A DNA stretch of 50,310 nucleotides from Actinomycetaceae bacterium (GCA_030532405.1 JAUNLF010000013.1:1-50310), one strand, 5' to 3'. Positions 8,320 through 17,454 are shown, numbered from the stretch's first letter. The notes: generated from the letters alone by a model not told the origin. Numbers and translations: made by a program.

Positions 8320-9006
8320 CTAGTCGATGGGTTCGATGAGGCTCGGGTTGTTGTTGCGCACGTTGCCGACGGCTTTACCGACGCGGCGCGGGTGCAGGGC
8401 GGGGCCGGGAATGGCGTCAAGCATTTGCTGTACGGAGCTGTCGTCCTGCGTTTGCGGGTCCAGCCAGTCGCTCCACATGTCTTGGGGGACGACGACGGGT
8501 GAGCGGTCGTGAATGTGCCCCACCGCGTCCGGCGCGGACCGCGTGATAATCGCGAAAGTGCGCAGCCACTGCTGGGATTCGGGGTCTTGCCAAGCGTCAA
8601 AAATACCCGCAAAACCCATTACCGGATCACCGTCGCCCTGCGAGAGGAACCAGGGCTGTTTGCCCCCGTCCTCAACCTGCCATTCAAAATACCCATTCGC
8701 CGGCACAAGGCACCTTTGCCTGCGGGCGGACGCCTTAAAGGAAGGCTTGTCAAGCAAGGTTTCAGAGCGCGCGTTTATCATCGGGCGCTTCGCGGTTTTC
8801 GCCCACGTGGGGACGAGCCCCCACTCAAGCAGTTGCATGCGGCGGGCGGGTGACTCAGCGCCGTCCTCGTAACGTTCAAAAACAACCGGCAACATTTGCG
8901 ACGGTGCCGCGTTATACGTGGGGCCAAAATCGCCGATGCGGTAATCCACGTCGAAAAGTTTTGCCACATCGTCTTCGGGGGCCCAGAGGCCGTAACGTCC
9001 GCACAT
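8320..9006 (-). CDS. yedK: SRAP-domain protein (YedK/HMCES family)
   Basis: 228-residue SOS-response-associated peptidase. Family members crosslink covalently through Cys2 to abasic sites in single-stranded DNA, shielding them during replication. Cys2 is present (MCGRYGL), as are the active-site Asn in PTYNAAPSQM, the Glu in ANGYFEWQ and the His in VGHIHDRSPVVV. Length and motif order fit full-length YedK. AGGAGG lies five bases before ATG 9006. It is the third gene of a leftward operon after the VIT1-like and TRIC-like genes, with only 11 bases separating it from the latter. No LexA box was identified. Confidence 0.93.
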   Translation of the reverse strand: MCGRYGLWAPEDDVAKLFDVDYRIGDFGPTYNAAPSQMLPVVFERYEDGAESPARRMQLLEWGLVPTWAKTAKRPMINARSETLLDKPSFKASARRQRCLVPANGYFEWQVEDGGKQPWFLSQGDGDPVMGFAGIFDAWQDPESQQWLRTFAIITRSAPDAVGHIHDRSPVVVPQDMWSDWLDPQTQDDSSVQQMLDAIPGPALHPRRVGKAVGNVRNNNPSLIEPID

Positions 9007-9017
9007 GGTGCCTCCTG

Positions 9018-9773
9018 CTAGTTCCCTTCCGGCTCGCGGGGGTCGTTTTTTAGGACCTCAAGGTCTTTTGAAGTGAGGCGCCAGCCGGCTCCGCGGCGTT
9101 TGCGAAGCAAGCGAAGCTGGCTAGACGTGAGGGTTAACGTCCAGTCCGCATGGGCCGGCAACTGCCAGCTGCGCCAATGCGCGACCACGGTGAACGAAGA
9201 CCCAACGATCGTCGCCATTAACATACCGATCATGTTCAAGTCGAAGTAGAAGAAAATAACCATCACGATGGACGCCACCGCCGCCGGAGTCGCATACAAG
9301 TTATTGCCGCCGAACACCATCGGAACGTTGCCGGCCGAAACGTCGCGGATCATTCCCCCACCGATCGCCGTGGTCATGCCCAGCAAAATCGCGGGCATCA
9401 CGCCAAACCCCAAGGCCAGCGTCTTCATCGCGCCCGTCGCCGCCCACGTGCCCAGCACCAGGCCATCCGCAACAAGCATCGCGCGGGACGCGAACTTCGA
9501 GTCAAGCCTCCACAAGAACGCGATCAGCGCCCCCACCAGCGCAGTACCCAAATAGTACGGGTCAGTCAGCGCAACCGGCGGGCCCGCCTGCAGTAAAGTG
9601 TCACGAACCATGCCCCCACCGAGGGCCGACATGATCGCCAACACCGCGAACCCCACGGCGTCAAAACGTTTCTGACGCGCTAAGCGCCCTCCAATAATCC
9701 CGTTTAAAAACACGCCCGTCAGGTCGATAACACGAAATAGGTCCGGCAGGGCCGCGTCAAGAGCTTCGAGCAC
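9018..9773 (-). CDS. TRIC-type/UPF0126 seven-helix membrane protein
   Basis: 251-residue membrane protein with the duplicated UPF0126 (YicG/TRIC-like) unit. The diagnostic glycine-rich repeats are GGGMVRDTLLQAGPP in the first half and GGGMIRDVSAGNVP in the second. Prokaryotic TRIC homologues are trimeric monovalent-cation channels; some UPF0126 members are annotated as glycine transporters, so the substrate stays open. The C-terminal 50 residues are basic and cytoplasmic. The start is GTG 9773 with AAGGAGG four to five bases upstream. It sits between the VIT1-like gene (26-base gap) and yedK. Confidence 0.88.
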   Translation of the reverse strand: MLEALDAALPDLFRVIDLTGVFLNGIIGGRLARQKRFDAVGFAVLAIMSALGGGMVRDTLLQAGPPVALTDPYYLGTALVGALIAFLWRLDSKFASRAMLVADGLVLGTWAATGAMKTLALGFGVMPAILLGMTTAIGGGMIRDVSAGNVPMVFGGNNLYATPAAVASIVMVIFFYFDLNMIGMLMATIVGSSFTVVAHWRSWQLPAHADWTLTLTSSQLRLLRKRRGAGWRLTSKDLEVLKNDPREPEGN

Positions 9774-9799
9774 CGGGCCTCCTTAAACGCGCGCAATAC

Positions 9800-10927
9800 T
9801 CAGATTGCGGAGGATCCAAACACTAAACCAAGAGTATATGTCACAGCCGCCGCGCCATAACCAATCGCGAGTTGGCGCAAGGCGCGCGGTGTTGGCGGCT
9901 TGCCGGACAGGACGCCCACGATTCCGCCCGTGAACAACAGCGCCATGCCGACGATCACGGCTGAAACAATCACGCCCGTAACACCCGACAGGCCAAACAG
10001 GAACGGCAGTAGCGGGATCAGTGCGCCAACCGCAAAGAACATGAATGAGGACGCCCCTGCCGCCCACGCGTGGCCGATTTCCTCGTGTGAATCCGAGTTG
10101 CTCCGCTCGCTTCTCTCCTTGGATCCCAGCAGGGAACGCGAAGTGACAATGCTTCCGGTGGTTAGCTCGCTCTCGGGCCGGTTGATGACTTCGAGCAGCA
10201 GGCGGGCGTGTTTCTTGGACTCCTCCGGGGAGTCGCCGCGAGCGCGGAACACGAGTTCGAGCTCGTTACTCTTAACGTTTAGTTTGCCGACCTGGCGGTG
10301 GGCGTCGGGGGACGGGTCGGAGGCCTCCAGGAGTTCGCGCTGGGAAGTCACCGAAATGTACTCACCCGCCGCCATCGACAACGCGCCAGCCAATAGGCCC
10401 GCAATCCCCGTTGCGATTACCATCGCGTTTGACGTTCCCGTCGCTGCAATACCGAGGATCAACGCAAGGTTCGACACGAGGCCGTCATTCGCGCCAAACA
10501 CTGCCGCGCGGAACGTTCCCGCCATGCGCGCACGCGAACGGGCAGCCAGGCCGCGCACGACCTCACCGTGAATATGCTCATCCGCTGCCATCTCTTCAGT
10601 AGCGTCCGAATCCACGTCGTACGTTTCACGCTGCTCACCGCGCTGCGCCAACGCGAGCACAAAAATCGAACCAAACATGCGGGCCAAACCCGCCAAAATC
10701 CGCGAGTTCAACGCCGGTTTCGGCGCGGGATTCGCATGCTCGCCCAGCAGGCCCAGCCAGTACTGTTCGTGACGCTGCTCCGCGTCCGCCAACTGGCGCA
10801 AAATGTCAGCCTCTTCACCGCTACGACGATCCGCCAAATCACGGTACGTCTTTTGCTCCATGCGTTCCTCCGCCAAATAGCGGCGCCAACGCTTGATCTG
10901 CTCCGGTGTCGGAGACGATTCAGCCAT
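9800..10927 (-). CDS. Ferritin-like domain fused to VIT1/CCC1 iron-manganese transporter
   Basis: 375-residue protein. Residues 1-130 are a helical rubrerythrin/ferritin-like region rich in Glu and His (YLAEERMEQKTYRDLA, LADAEQRHEQYW). The rest is a VIT1/CCC1 membrane domain, recognised by FRAAVFGANDGLVSNLALI and an MAAGEYISVTSQRELL segment. The fusion resembles membrane-bound ferritins such as MbfA, which export or sequester iron; the direction of transport here is inferred. The open frame extends upstream to 11056, but ATG 10927 (MAESSPTPEQ) has GAGG upstream and fits the family start. It is first in an operon with the TRIC-like gene and yedK. Confidence 0.88.
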   Translation of the reverse strand: MAESSPTPEQIKRWRRYLAEERMEQKTYRDLADRRSGEEADILRQLADAEQRHEQYWLGLLGEHANPAPKPALNSRILAGLARMFGSIFVLALAQRGEQRETYDVDSDATEEMAADEHIHGEVVRGLAARSRARMAGTFRAAVFGANDGLVSNLALILGIAATGTSNAMVIATGIAGLLAGALSMAAGEYISVTSQRELLEASDPSPDAHRQVGKLNVKSNELELVFRARGDSPEESKKHARLLLEVINRPESELTTGSIVTSRSLLGSKERSERSNSDSHEEIGHAWAAGASSFMFFAVGALIPLLPFLFGLSGVTGVIVSAVIVGMALLFTGGIVGVLSGKPPTPRALRQLAIGYGAAAVTYTLGLVFGSSAI

Positions 10928-11098
10928 CAAAACCTCACAACCAACTGGCCACTTCCAGCCACCAAACCTCGAACCCACCCGGGCCACCAAGCCCGACCCA
11001 TCAGGTCCGCCATCGGGCCGCCCGCCAACCCACCCGGACTGGAGGCGTACGCCCAAAAGAGAGCGAGGGCGGAAGCCCCGCCCTCGTCAATCAAGATT

Positions 11099-11410
11099 CT
11101 ATTTTTCTGTCGGTTCCCCGTACTCGTCAACTTCCACGACTGTGATGTCGACGAACTCCTCGCTGCGTTGCGGCTGGCCAAACATGCGTTCCTTAATGAC
11201 GCCAACCATCTTGTCAGTGGCGGCCTCCCCGCCGCGACGAACAGCCTCACTGAGCTTCTCCGACGCCGAATCCATCGGCTTCGAAACGGCGGGCGACTGG
11301 CGGATCTTCGACGCCTGCCGCTTGATTTGCTCATAGCGCTCGCGGCCGGCACGCGTTCCCAGGACGTATCCCAAGCCAGCGCCGACAAGCAATCCAAACT
11401 TCGTACCCAC
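11099..11410 (-). CDS. YtxH-like small membrane-associated protein
   Basis: 103-residue protein with one glycine-rich N-terminal hydrophobic segment (GTKFGLLVGAGLGYVLGTRA) followed by GRERYEQIKRQASKI and an amphipathic, charged tail. This layout is typical of small YtxH-type actinobacterial proteins of unknown, possibly stress-related, function. The frame stays open to 11443, but GTG 11410 is preferred because GGAGG lies four bases before it and the family usually begins MGxxxGLLVG. It lies 171 bases upstream of the ferritin-VIT1 gene on the same strand, so co-transcription is possible but not shown. Confidence 0.75.
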   Translation of the reverse strand: MGTKFGLLVGAGLGYVLGTRAGRERYEQIKRQASKIRQSPAVSKPMDSASEKLSEAVRRGGEAATDKMVGVIKERMFGQPQRSEEFVDITVVEVDEYGEPTEK

Positions 11411-11546
11411 GGGTCCTCCAAGATTGTGCGCGGTAGTTACCACACCAAGTTTACCGGCGATACGCTCGCTCTACACATTTGGGGGCCTATTTCACGCGAT
11501 TTTTGAGGACGTGGCTGGGGATGGCGACTTATAGAGCTTTTTGCAA

Positions 11547-11561
11547 TAGGCTTAGATCGTG
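11547..11561 (+). promoter_or_regulatory. Leaderless -10 element before alpha/beta hydrolase
   Basis: TAGGCT at 11547-11552, six bases, then GTG at 11559. No ribosome binding site is present. Confidence 0.6.
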
Positions 11562-12335
11562 ACAGAGGTAAGGATTTCAACTCCCCGCGGCGTGAGCTTG
11601 GCGGGCACCTTTGTCGACCCTGTGGACTCGACGGACGCGGCGGTGATTTTTTCGCACTCGTTTATGGCGGACCGTCATTCGGGTGAGCATTTCGACCGCT
11701 TGTCCGCCGCCTACCGGGGTGCGGGATACGCGACGTTAGAGTTCGACTATTCCGGTTGTGGGGATTCGGATGATGACGTGCTGACGGTGGCGAATCACGT
11801 GGAGGACTTGCATTCAGTGTCCGCGTGGGTGAAGTCCCAGGGCTTCACACGCCAGTTGATACACGCGCACTCGTTCGGCACGCTAGCGGCATTGCGCGCC
11901 CGCCCAGAGGCGGCACAAACTATGGTGCTGACCGGCATGATAACGGGCCCGCTGTCATTCGACTGGCCGAAGATTTTTTCCGAATCGCAGCTAGACGACT
12001 TGGAAAAGCACGGGTACGCGCGCATTCCTGACGACAACCAGTCCAAGCGCGAATACTTCGTCATCTCTAAGCAAACCCTGGTCGACTTGTCGATGAACGA
12101 GCCCGACCCGCTGATCAACAATTTGAAGATCCCGATCCTCGCGATTCACGACCACGACGACGAGCAAATGGGCCTGGTAGAAATGACCGAAGAGATCTTC
12201 GGGCGCCTACCGCAAGGCTCCAAACTTGAAGTGGTTCGCGGCGTTAGTTTCGGACGCCACGAGGGCGTAGACCTGCTACGCAACCTCTCGGTCGAATGGG
12301 CCAAAACCCACATCCCGGTGCGCCCTAACAACTAG
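11559..12335 (+). CDS. Alpha/beta hydrolase
   Basis: 258-residue alpha/beta-fold hydrolase without signal peptide, so cytoplasmic. The nucleophile elbow is IHAHSFGTLAAL (A-H-S-F-G, with Ala in place of the usual first Gly). The oxyanion region is near FSHSFMADRHSGEHFDRL. A candidate acid lies in AIHDHDDEQMG, and the catalytic His is probably in FGRHEGVDLL near the C-terminus. Substrate unknown; such proteins are usually esterases or lipases. It is transcribed from a leaderless promoter and converges on the PfkB kinase. Confidence 0.83.
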   Translation: MTEVRISTPRGVSLAGTFVDPVDSTDAAVIFSHSFMADRHSGEHFDRLSAAYRGAGYATLEFDYSGCGDSDDDVLTVANHVEDLHSVSAWVKSQGFTRQLIHAHSFGTLAALRARPEAAQTMVLTGMITGPLSFDWPKIFSESQLDDLEKHGYARIPDDNQSKREYFVISKQTLVDLSMNEPDPLINNLKIPILAIHDHDDEQMGLVEMTEEIFGRLPQGSKLEVVRGVSFGRHEGVDLLRNLSVEWAKTHIPVRPNN

Positions 12336-12421
12336 CGCCCAGCCGCGGCGGGTGTAACCGCGTGCGCCGGGAGTGCGCCCGCGCGGGGCACCGCGCGAAC
12401 CGGTAGCCCGCGCCCAGTCGT

Positions 12422-12435
12422 CGCCCGCGCGGGCG
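12422..12435. repeat. 14-bp perfect palindrome between convergent genes
   Basis: CGCCCGCGCGGGCG is self-complementary over 14 bases, just beyond the 3' end of the PfkB kinase in a GC-rich 103-base gap. It may act in termination for either gene. There is no T-run. Confidence 0.4.
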
Positions 12436-12438
12436 CCC

Positions 12439-13578
12439 TCAGGCTTGATTAACTTTTTCGAAGAGGACGGCTAACTCGTGGTCGATGGTTTCTTGGTCGG
12501 CCATCCAGGTGCGGGTGCCGAACGCGGTGGTGGAGATCGACGCGATGCGGTTGGCGAAGTCAACCATGATGGTGGGGTCTTGCGTGTCGCGGGTTAGGAT
12601 TCCGCGAGCGCAGCCCCACGCGAACGCGCCGTGGAACGTGTCGCCCGCGCCCAGGGTGCAAACGGCGTCGACTGCGGGAGGCTCGGCCTGCCCCGTGTTT
12701 CCGAGCCACGACCAGCGCACGGGCGCGGCCCCGTCGGTGCGGATGACGCGTTCGATGCCGAAGCCGCGTAGGAACGCGACGGTGTCTTCGAAAGTTGATG
12801 CGCCCGGCGGCAGGAAGTCCGCCGAGATTATGGCGACGTCAATGTAGCCCAGGATGCTGGGCAGCCACGGCTTCCAAGACCCGCCGTCAAGGATGCGCAG
12901 GTAGCCGGGCTTGTATTCCTGGCCGGCGAACGGGTTGGCGTCCTCCATATCGGTTTGATTGCCGGCGGAACCCGCGCCGGAGGCCAAGTCGGCTTCGTCT
13001 TCAGCGGAACGCGCGGCCTGTGTGCCAAAGGTTAGTGTCGCCACGGCCAGTACGGGGTTGTGCCCGTCAACGAGTAGCACCTGCGGGGCGCCCATCGCCT
13101 CCAGTGTGGCAACAGCGTGTTCGGGTTTAAGTGGCAGGCGCGTGTTCGTCGACGCGACCGTGCGCGCCCCGGATTGCGCGTTCACCATGATTGTCGACAG
13201 TGATGGTGTTAAGTCCAGTTTGCCGATTTCTTCGGGGACTTCAGCGTCGTAATCCGTGCAATCTACGAGGGCGACTCCCGCCTCGTCCAGGTCTTCTAAG
13301 ATCAGGTGCGCGGCGGGGCCTTCCCCGATCGCGGTAACTAGCATCGTGCCGAGCATCCCGCCCGGGTTTCCACCGCGAATGCTGCTGTTCACCCGCTGAC
13401 TTTCCCGCAAGTGCGCCCACGAGCGCGCCAGCCTGGCGAACACGACCGCCGCGTTCGTTGCCGGCCCTCCCGCCGCGAGCATCTGGTCCAGCGAAGTGAC
13501 CTTCTGATTCTCCGCAACCGTCCCAGCGGTCAGCTGCGCCACGTCCAGCGTGGTTATTCCCGCAAAAAGTCCGTACAT
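12439..13578 (-). CDS. PfkB-family sugar kinase (ribokinase-like)
   Basis: 379-residue carbohydrate kinase. The N-terminal PfkB signature is GGPATNAAVVFARL. The C-terminal signature GAGDTFHGAFAWG contains the anion hole and catalytic Asp. Length exceeds typical ribokinases (about 310) because of a hydrophilic insertion of about 45 residues in the middle (EDEADLASGAGSAGNQ and following). The substrate could be ribose, fructose or another sugar or nucleoside and cannot be fixed by eye. ATG 13578 has only weak ribosome-binding potential; a GATAAT hexamer ends eight bases upstream. It follows the peptide-transport operon but is separated from it by a hairpin. Confidence 0.85.
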   Translation of the reverse strand: MYGLFAGITTLDVAQLTAGTVAENQKVTSLDQMLAAGGPATNAAVVFARLARSWAHLRESQRVNSSIRGGNPGGMLGTMLVTAIGEGPAAHLILEDLDEAGVALVDCTDYDAEVPEEIGKLDLTPSLSTIMVNAQSGARTVASTNTRLPLKPEHAVATLEAMGAPQVLLVDGHNPVLAVATLTFGTQAARSAEDEADLASGAGSAGNQTDMEDANPFAGQEYKPGYLRILDGGSWKPWLPSILGYIDVAIISADFLPPGASTFEDTVAFLRGFGIERVIRTDGAAPVRWSWLGNTGQAEPPAVDAVCTLGAGDTFHGAFAWGCARGILTRDTQDPTIMVDFANRIASISTTAFGTRTWMADQETIDHELAVLFEKVNQA

Positions 13579-13710
13579 AGCTTCCGATTATCGCACGGTT
13601 CCAAACGCCGAACAGTTTCGTCCGCCCCGGGGATGCCCCGGCCGAGTACCCGTCCGCACTAGGAACGCCCCCGGCGAGCATGAGCCGCACGGTTGTCACC
13701 CCGCACGTGA

Positions 13711-13742
13711 GAGGCTCCCGAGGTTAAACCCCCGGGAGCCTC
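13711..13742 (-). terminator. Hairpin terminator after the peptide ABC operon
   Basis: GAGGCTCCCG and CGGGAGCCTC form a 10-bp stem around a 12-base loop, 27 bases past the stop of the double ATPase. There is no strong U-tract, as is common in high-GC actinobacteria. Confidence 0.7.
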
Positions 13743-13768
13743 ATCGAAGGCGAAAACTCACCCGCGCG

Positions 13769-15469
13769 TTAGAACGCGCCCAGTGGGATGTCGCGGCCAG
13801 GAATCGAGTCAATCAGATTCCTGGTGTATTCCGTCCTCGGATTGTCAAATATTGCGTCGGTCTCTCCGGTTTCAACGACCTTGCCGTTTTGCATGACGAC
13901 CACGTCGTCCGCGATTTGGCGGACAACAGCCAGGTCGTGCGTGATGAACAGGTAGGACAGTTTCATCTCGGCCTGAATGTCGTTGAGCAGGTGCAGGATT
14001 TGGTCTTGCACAAGAACGTCGAGTGCCGACACGGCCTCGTCTAGTACGAGCACGTGCGGGCGCAACGCGAGTGCGCGCGCGATGGCGACGCGCTGACGCT
14101 GACCGCCGGACAGCTCGTTGGGGTACCTGCGCATGGCTGACCGCGGTAGTGCCACCATGTCTAGCAGGTCGGCGACTCGCTTTTCGCGTTCCTTCTTGCT
14201 TCCGATTTTGTGGACGCGAAGTGGCTCTTCGATCGCCCGGTAAATCGAGTACATCGGGTCCAGCGAACCGTACGGGTTTTGGAACACGACCTGCAGGTTG
14301 CGACGCATTTCGAAGCGTTCGCGCTTGTTGAGGGTTGCCACGTCCACGCCCTCAAAAATGACTTTGCCGGAGTCTTGTTCTAACAGGCCGAGGACGATAT
14401 TCGCTGCCGTGGACTTGCCCGACCCGGATTCGCCGACGACACCGAGCGTGGTGCCTTTTCGCAGGTTGAATGACACGTCGTCCAGCGCTTTGAACGTCTG
14501 GCCGCGCTTGCCACGGATTGGGAACGTCTTGGTTAGGTTGTGGACTTCAACGGCGGTTTCGGTTGCCGTGGAGCCCATCCCCGCGCCGAGGAGTTCCTCG
14601 TCCGTAATCTCGATGCCCTGCTTGTGGGCCGACATGATGCGCGCGGACGTGAGTGAGGGCGCCGCTGCGACAAGCCTTTGCGTGTAGGGGTGCTGCGGGT
14701 TCTGGAGGATCTGCAGGGCCGGGCCGGATTCGACAATCCGTCCGCGGTGCATAACCACCAGGTGTTCGGCGCGTTCAACTGCCAGGCCCAGGTCGTGGGT
14801 GATGAACAGTACGGCTGTGCCGAGTTCCTTCGTCAGCGTTTCCAAGTGGTCCAGGATGCGTCTTTGGACCGTCACGTCCAGTGCGGAGGTCGGCTCGTCC
14901 GCGATCAGCAGTTCCGGCCTTGCAGCCAGTCCGATTGCGATGAGGGCGCGTTGGCGCATGCCTCCGGAAAACTCGTGCGGGTACTGCTTTGCCACTCGCT
15001 CGGTGTCTTCCAGGCCGGCTTCGGCAAGGAGCTGGTTCACTCGCTCGTGGGCCTGTGAACCTTTCACCACGTTGTTAGCTTTGAGGGCTTCCCTAACTTG
15101 GAAGCCGATCTTCCACACGGGGTTCAAGTTCGACATCGGGTCCTGCGGGACCAAGCCGATGTGCTTGCCGCGCAGGCGTTCCATGGCTTTGCGTGACTTT
15201 GTGGTCAGCTCTTCACCTTGGAACTTGATGGAGCCGCCCGTGATCTTGCCCGTGCCGGGCAGTAGGTTGATGATCGCGTGAGCGGTGGTGGACTTACCGG
15301 AACCGGACTCACCCACGATCGCTACAGACTGGCCGGGGTAGATCGTCAGATTCGCCTTGCGAACAGCCGGGACCATGCCCGTTGAGGATTGGAAAGCAAC
15401 TTCCAGGTCCTCAATTTCAAGCAGGGGCTCCACGCCCTCGTACGATTCTTTTTCAGTCATGTTGCTCAC
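13769..15469 (-). CDS. Fused peptide ABC transporter ATPase (OppD-OppF type)
   Basis: 566-residue protein holding two complete ABC ATPase domains. Domain 1 has Walker A GESGSGKST, signature FSGGMRQRALIA and Walker B LLIADEPTSALD. Domain 2 repeats GESGSGKST, LSGGQRQRVAIARAL and VLVLDEAVSALD. Both catalytic Glu residues are present, so both sites look competent. It energises uptake of oligopeptides or related substrates with the adjacent permeases. GTG 15469 overlaps the TGA of the preceding permease (GTGA), with AGGA just upstream, so translational coupling is likely. Fusion of the two ATPases is common in actinobacteria. Confidence 0.94.
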   Translation of the reverse strand: MSNMTEKESYEGVEPLLEIEDLEVAFQSSTGMVPAVRKANLTIYPGQSVAIVGESGSGKSTTAHAIINLLPGTGKITGGSIKFQGEELTTKSRKAMERLRGKHIGLVPQDPMSNLNPVWKIGFQVREALKANNVVKGSQAHERVNQLLAEAGLEDTERVAKQYPHEFSGGMRQRALIAIGLAARPELLIADEPTSALDVTVQRRILDHLETLTKELGTAVLFITHDLGLAVERAEHLVVMHRGRIVESGPALQILQNPQHPYTQRLVAAAPSLTSARIMSAHKQGIEITDEELLGAGMGSTATETAVEVHNLTKTFPIRGKRGQTFKALDDVSFNLRKGTTLGVVGESGSGKSTAANIVLGLLEQDSGKVIFEGVDVATLNKRERFEMRRNLQVVFQNPYGSLDPMYSIYRAIEEPLRVHKIGSKKEREKRVADLLDMVALPRSAMRRYPNELSGGQRQRVAIARALALRPHVLVLDEAVSALDVLVQDQILHLLNDIQAEMKLSYLFITHDLAVVRQIADDVVVMQNGKVVETGETDAIFDNPRTEYTRNLIDSIPGRDIPLGAF

Positions 15470-16428
15470 CGCTTCCTACTTGTCGGATCCAGCGCGTCAC
15501 GCACGGCATCACCCATCATGATGAAGCTGAGCACGGTAAGCGCCAGCGCGCCAGCCGGATAGAACAGTACGGAAGGCTGGGTTCGAAGCGAAACCTGCGC
15601 CTTGTTGATGTCGCCGCCCCACGAGACAACGTCGGGGGGTAGGCCCACGCCAAGGAACGACAGGGTTGCTTCGGCAACAATGAACGTGCCTAGTGCGACG
15701 GTTGCGTACACGATGATTGGCGCGGCGGCGTTCGGCAGGATGTGGCGCACCAGGATCTTCCATTTGGACTCGCCCAGCGCTTGCGCGGCGGACACGAACT
15801 CTTCGTTCTTGACGCTCATAACAGCGCCGCGCGTGATGCGCGCAATTTGTGGCCAGCCGAAGATCGCGAGGACGACCACAACTGTCCAGGTTGCGCGCTG
15901 CTCGCGGAACATCTGCATAACGACGATCGCGGCCAGTAGGAACGGGATTGCGAACACAATGTCGGTGATGCGCGACAAGAATGCGTCTAGTATTCCGCCG
16001 AAGTAGCCGGCTAGCGAACCGAAGATCGCTCCGATAAGGGTCACCACGATCGTGGTGAAAATGCCGACCATTACCGACGCGCGAGCGCCGTAAATGGTGC
16101 GCGCGTAAATGTCACATCCCTGGCGGTCAAAGCCGAACAGGTGGTTACTGCTGGGCTGTTCCATGGAGCGGGACAGTTCGCAGAACATCGGATCTGTGGA
16201 GGTGAATAGGCTGGGGAATGCCGCCAGCATTACCGCCACGAAAATGATGAATGCGGATACCCAGAAGGTGGGGCGTTTGCGCAGGTTCTTCCACGCTTCT
16301 CCCCACATTGATGAGGGCGCAGAGTCGTCTGCTACGGCGTCAACAGCTCCCAGTCCGGACTCGTCAACCTCTGACACGAAGTGCTTTTGCCCCGGACGGA
16401 AGACAGGCTCATGAGTGTTCTTATTCAT
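15466..16428 (-). CDS. Peptide ABC transporter permease (OppC/DppC family)
   Basis: 320-residue permease. A long hydrophilic N-terminus (about 55 residues) leads into the first helix (FWVSAFIIFVAVMLAAFPSL), then the family motif GTDxxGxDxxSR-like region, here FGFDRQGCDIYARTIYGARAS. The EAA loop is EFVSAAQALGESKWKILVRH. It forms the channel heterodimer with the OppB-type permease. Its start overlaps the end of that gene by eight bases, and its stop overlaps the ATPase start, indicating a tightly coupled operon. Confidence 0.92.
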   Translation of the reverse strand: MNKNTHEPVFRPGQKHFVSEVDESGLGAVDAVADDSAPSSMWGEAWKNLRKRPTFWVSAFIIFVAVMLAAFPSLFTSTDPMFCELSRSMEQPSSNHLFGFDRQGCDIYARTIYGARASVMVGIFTTIVVTLIGAIFGSLAGYFGGILDAFLSRITDIVFAIPFLLAAIVVMQMFREQRATWTVVVVLAIFGWPQIARITRGAVMSVKNEEFVSAAQALGESKWKILVRHILPNAAAPIIVYATVALGTFIVAEATLSFLGVGLPPDVVSWGGDINKAQVSLRTQPSVLFYPAGALALTVLSFIMMGDAVRDALDPTSRKR

Positions 16429-17347
16429 AGCGAATCCTCGGATCCAAAGCTGCGTACAGCAGGTCGATTAGTAGGTTGGCAACGATGTACACGATGACCA
16501 GGACGGTGGTGAACGACACTACGGTTGCGGGTTCTCCCTTAATGATCGCCTGGTACATGTTTCCGCCAACACCGTTGATGGCGAAGATACCTTCCGTGAC
16601 GATTGCACCGCCAATGAGGGCGCCCAGGTCGGCTCCTAGGAATGTGGCGACGGGGATTAGCGAGTTACGCAGAACGTGGTTCTGGATCACCTTGCCGCGG
16701 CTTAAGCCCTTCGCGCGGGCTGTACGGACGTGGTCTGACGCCATGGTTTCGGACACGGACTGGCGGGTCAGGCGCAGCACGTAGGCGAATGACACTGCGC
16801 CCAGTACGATCGCGGGCATTAGGAGCGCGTTAAACGTTGTGTTTCCACCGACCGTTGTTGGCGCCCACCCTAACTTCACGCCGATTATGAACTGCATTAC
16901 GAAGCCGATAACGAAGGTCGGAACGGCGATCACGAAAAGTGAAACTATAAGCACGGTGGCGTCGAAGAACCCACCGCGACGCATGCCTGCAATCAGGCCG
17001 AAAGTGATACCGAAGATAGCTTCGAATGCGAGGGCCATTAGGGCGAGTTTAATCGTGACGGGGAAAGCGTCTGCCATTACGTCCGTCACTTCGCGGCCCG
17101 AGAATGTCGTGCCGAAGTCTAGGACAAAAATACCCTTGAGGTACAGAAGGTACTGCACTATGAAGGGCTTATCGAGGTTGTAGCGTTGCCTCATTTGTTC
17201 GGCCACTGCGGGTGGAAGGCCGCGGTCACCACCAAGCGCCTGGATTGGGTCGCCAGGCATGAGGAACACCAATGCGTAGATGAGCAGTGTCGCGCCAATG
17301 AAGACGGGAATCAACTGCAGGAGTCTACGTCCGATATACCGGATCAT
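16421..17347 (-). CDS. Peptide ABC transporter permease (OppB/DppB family)
   Basis: 308-residue integral membrane permease beginning MIRYIGRRLLQLIPVFIGAT, the classic OppB/DppB N-terminus, with six predicted helices. The EAA loop reads HVRTARAKGLSRGKVIQNHV, followed by the LRNSLIPVATFLGADLGALI signature. It pairs with the OppC-type permease. A strong hairpin (17415-17454) separates it from the binding-protein gene, so its mRNA may be less abundant than that of the binding protein. ATG 17347 has GGAG-type sequence upstream (AGGAGATCCCA). Confidence 0.93.
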   Translation of the reverse strand: MIRYIGRRLLQLIPVFIGATLLIYALVFLMPGDPIQALGGDRGLPPAVAEQMRQRYNLDKPFIVQYLLYLKGIFVLDFGTTFSGREVTDVMADAFPVTIKLALMALAFEAIFGITFGLIAGMRRGGFFDATVLIVSLFVIAVPTFVIGFVMQFIIGVKLGWAPTTVGGNTTFNALLMPAIVLGAVSFAYVLRLTRQSVSETMASDHVRTARAKGLSRGKVIQNHVLRNSLIPVATFLGADLGALIGGAIVTEGIFAINGVGGNMYQAIIKGEPATVVSFTTVLVIVYIVANLLIDLLYAALDPRIRYE

Positions 17348-17414
17348 TGGGATCTCCTAAAATACTGCGGTTTGCAGTGCGTGTTTACTCGAGCGTAATC
17401 GTACCACTCAAGGA

Positions 17415-17454
17415 AGTGGGCTCGGAGAAGAGGTCCATCTGCTCCGAGCCCACT
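17415..17454 (-). promoter_or_regulatory. Intercistronic hairpin between binding protein and permeases
   Basis: AGTGGGCTCGGAG and CTCCGAGCCCACT form a perfect 13-bp stem with a 14-base loop, starting 17 bases past the binding-protein stop. There is no U-tract, so partial termination or 3'-end protection of the binding-protein mRNA is more likely than full termination. Confidence 0.75.

Noticed and set aside
10568-11506. 312-codon rightward frame over the VIT1-like and YtxH-like genes
   Set aside because: It overlaps two well-supported leftward genes and has no recognisable domain.
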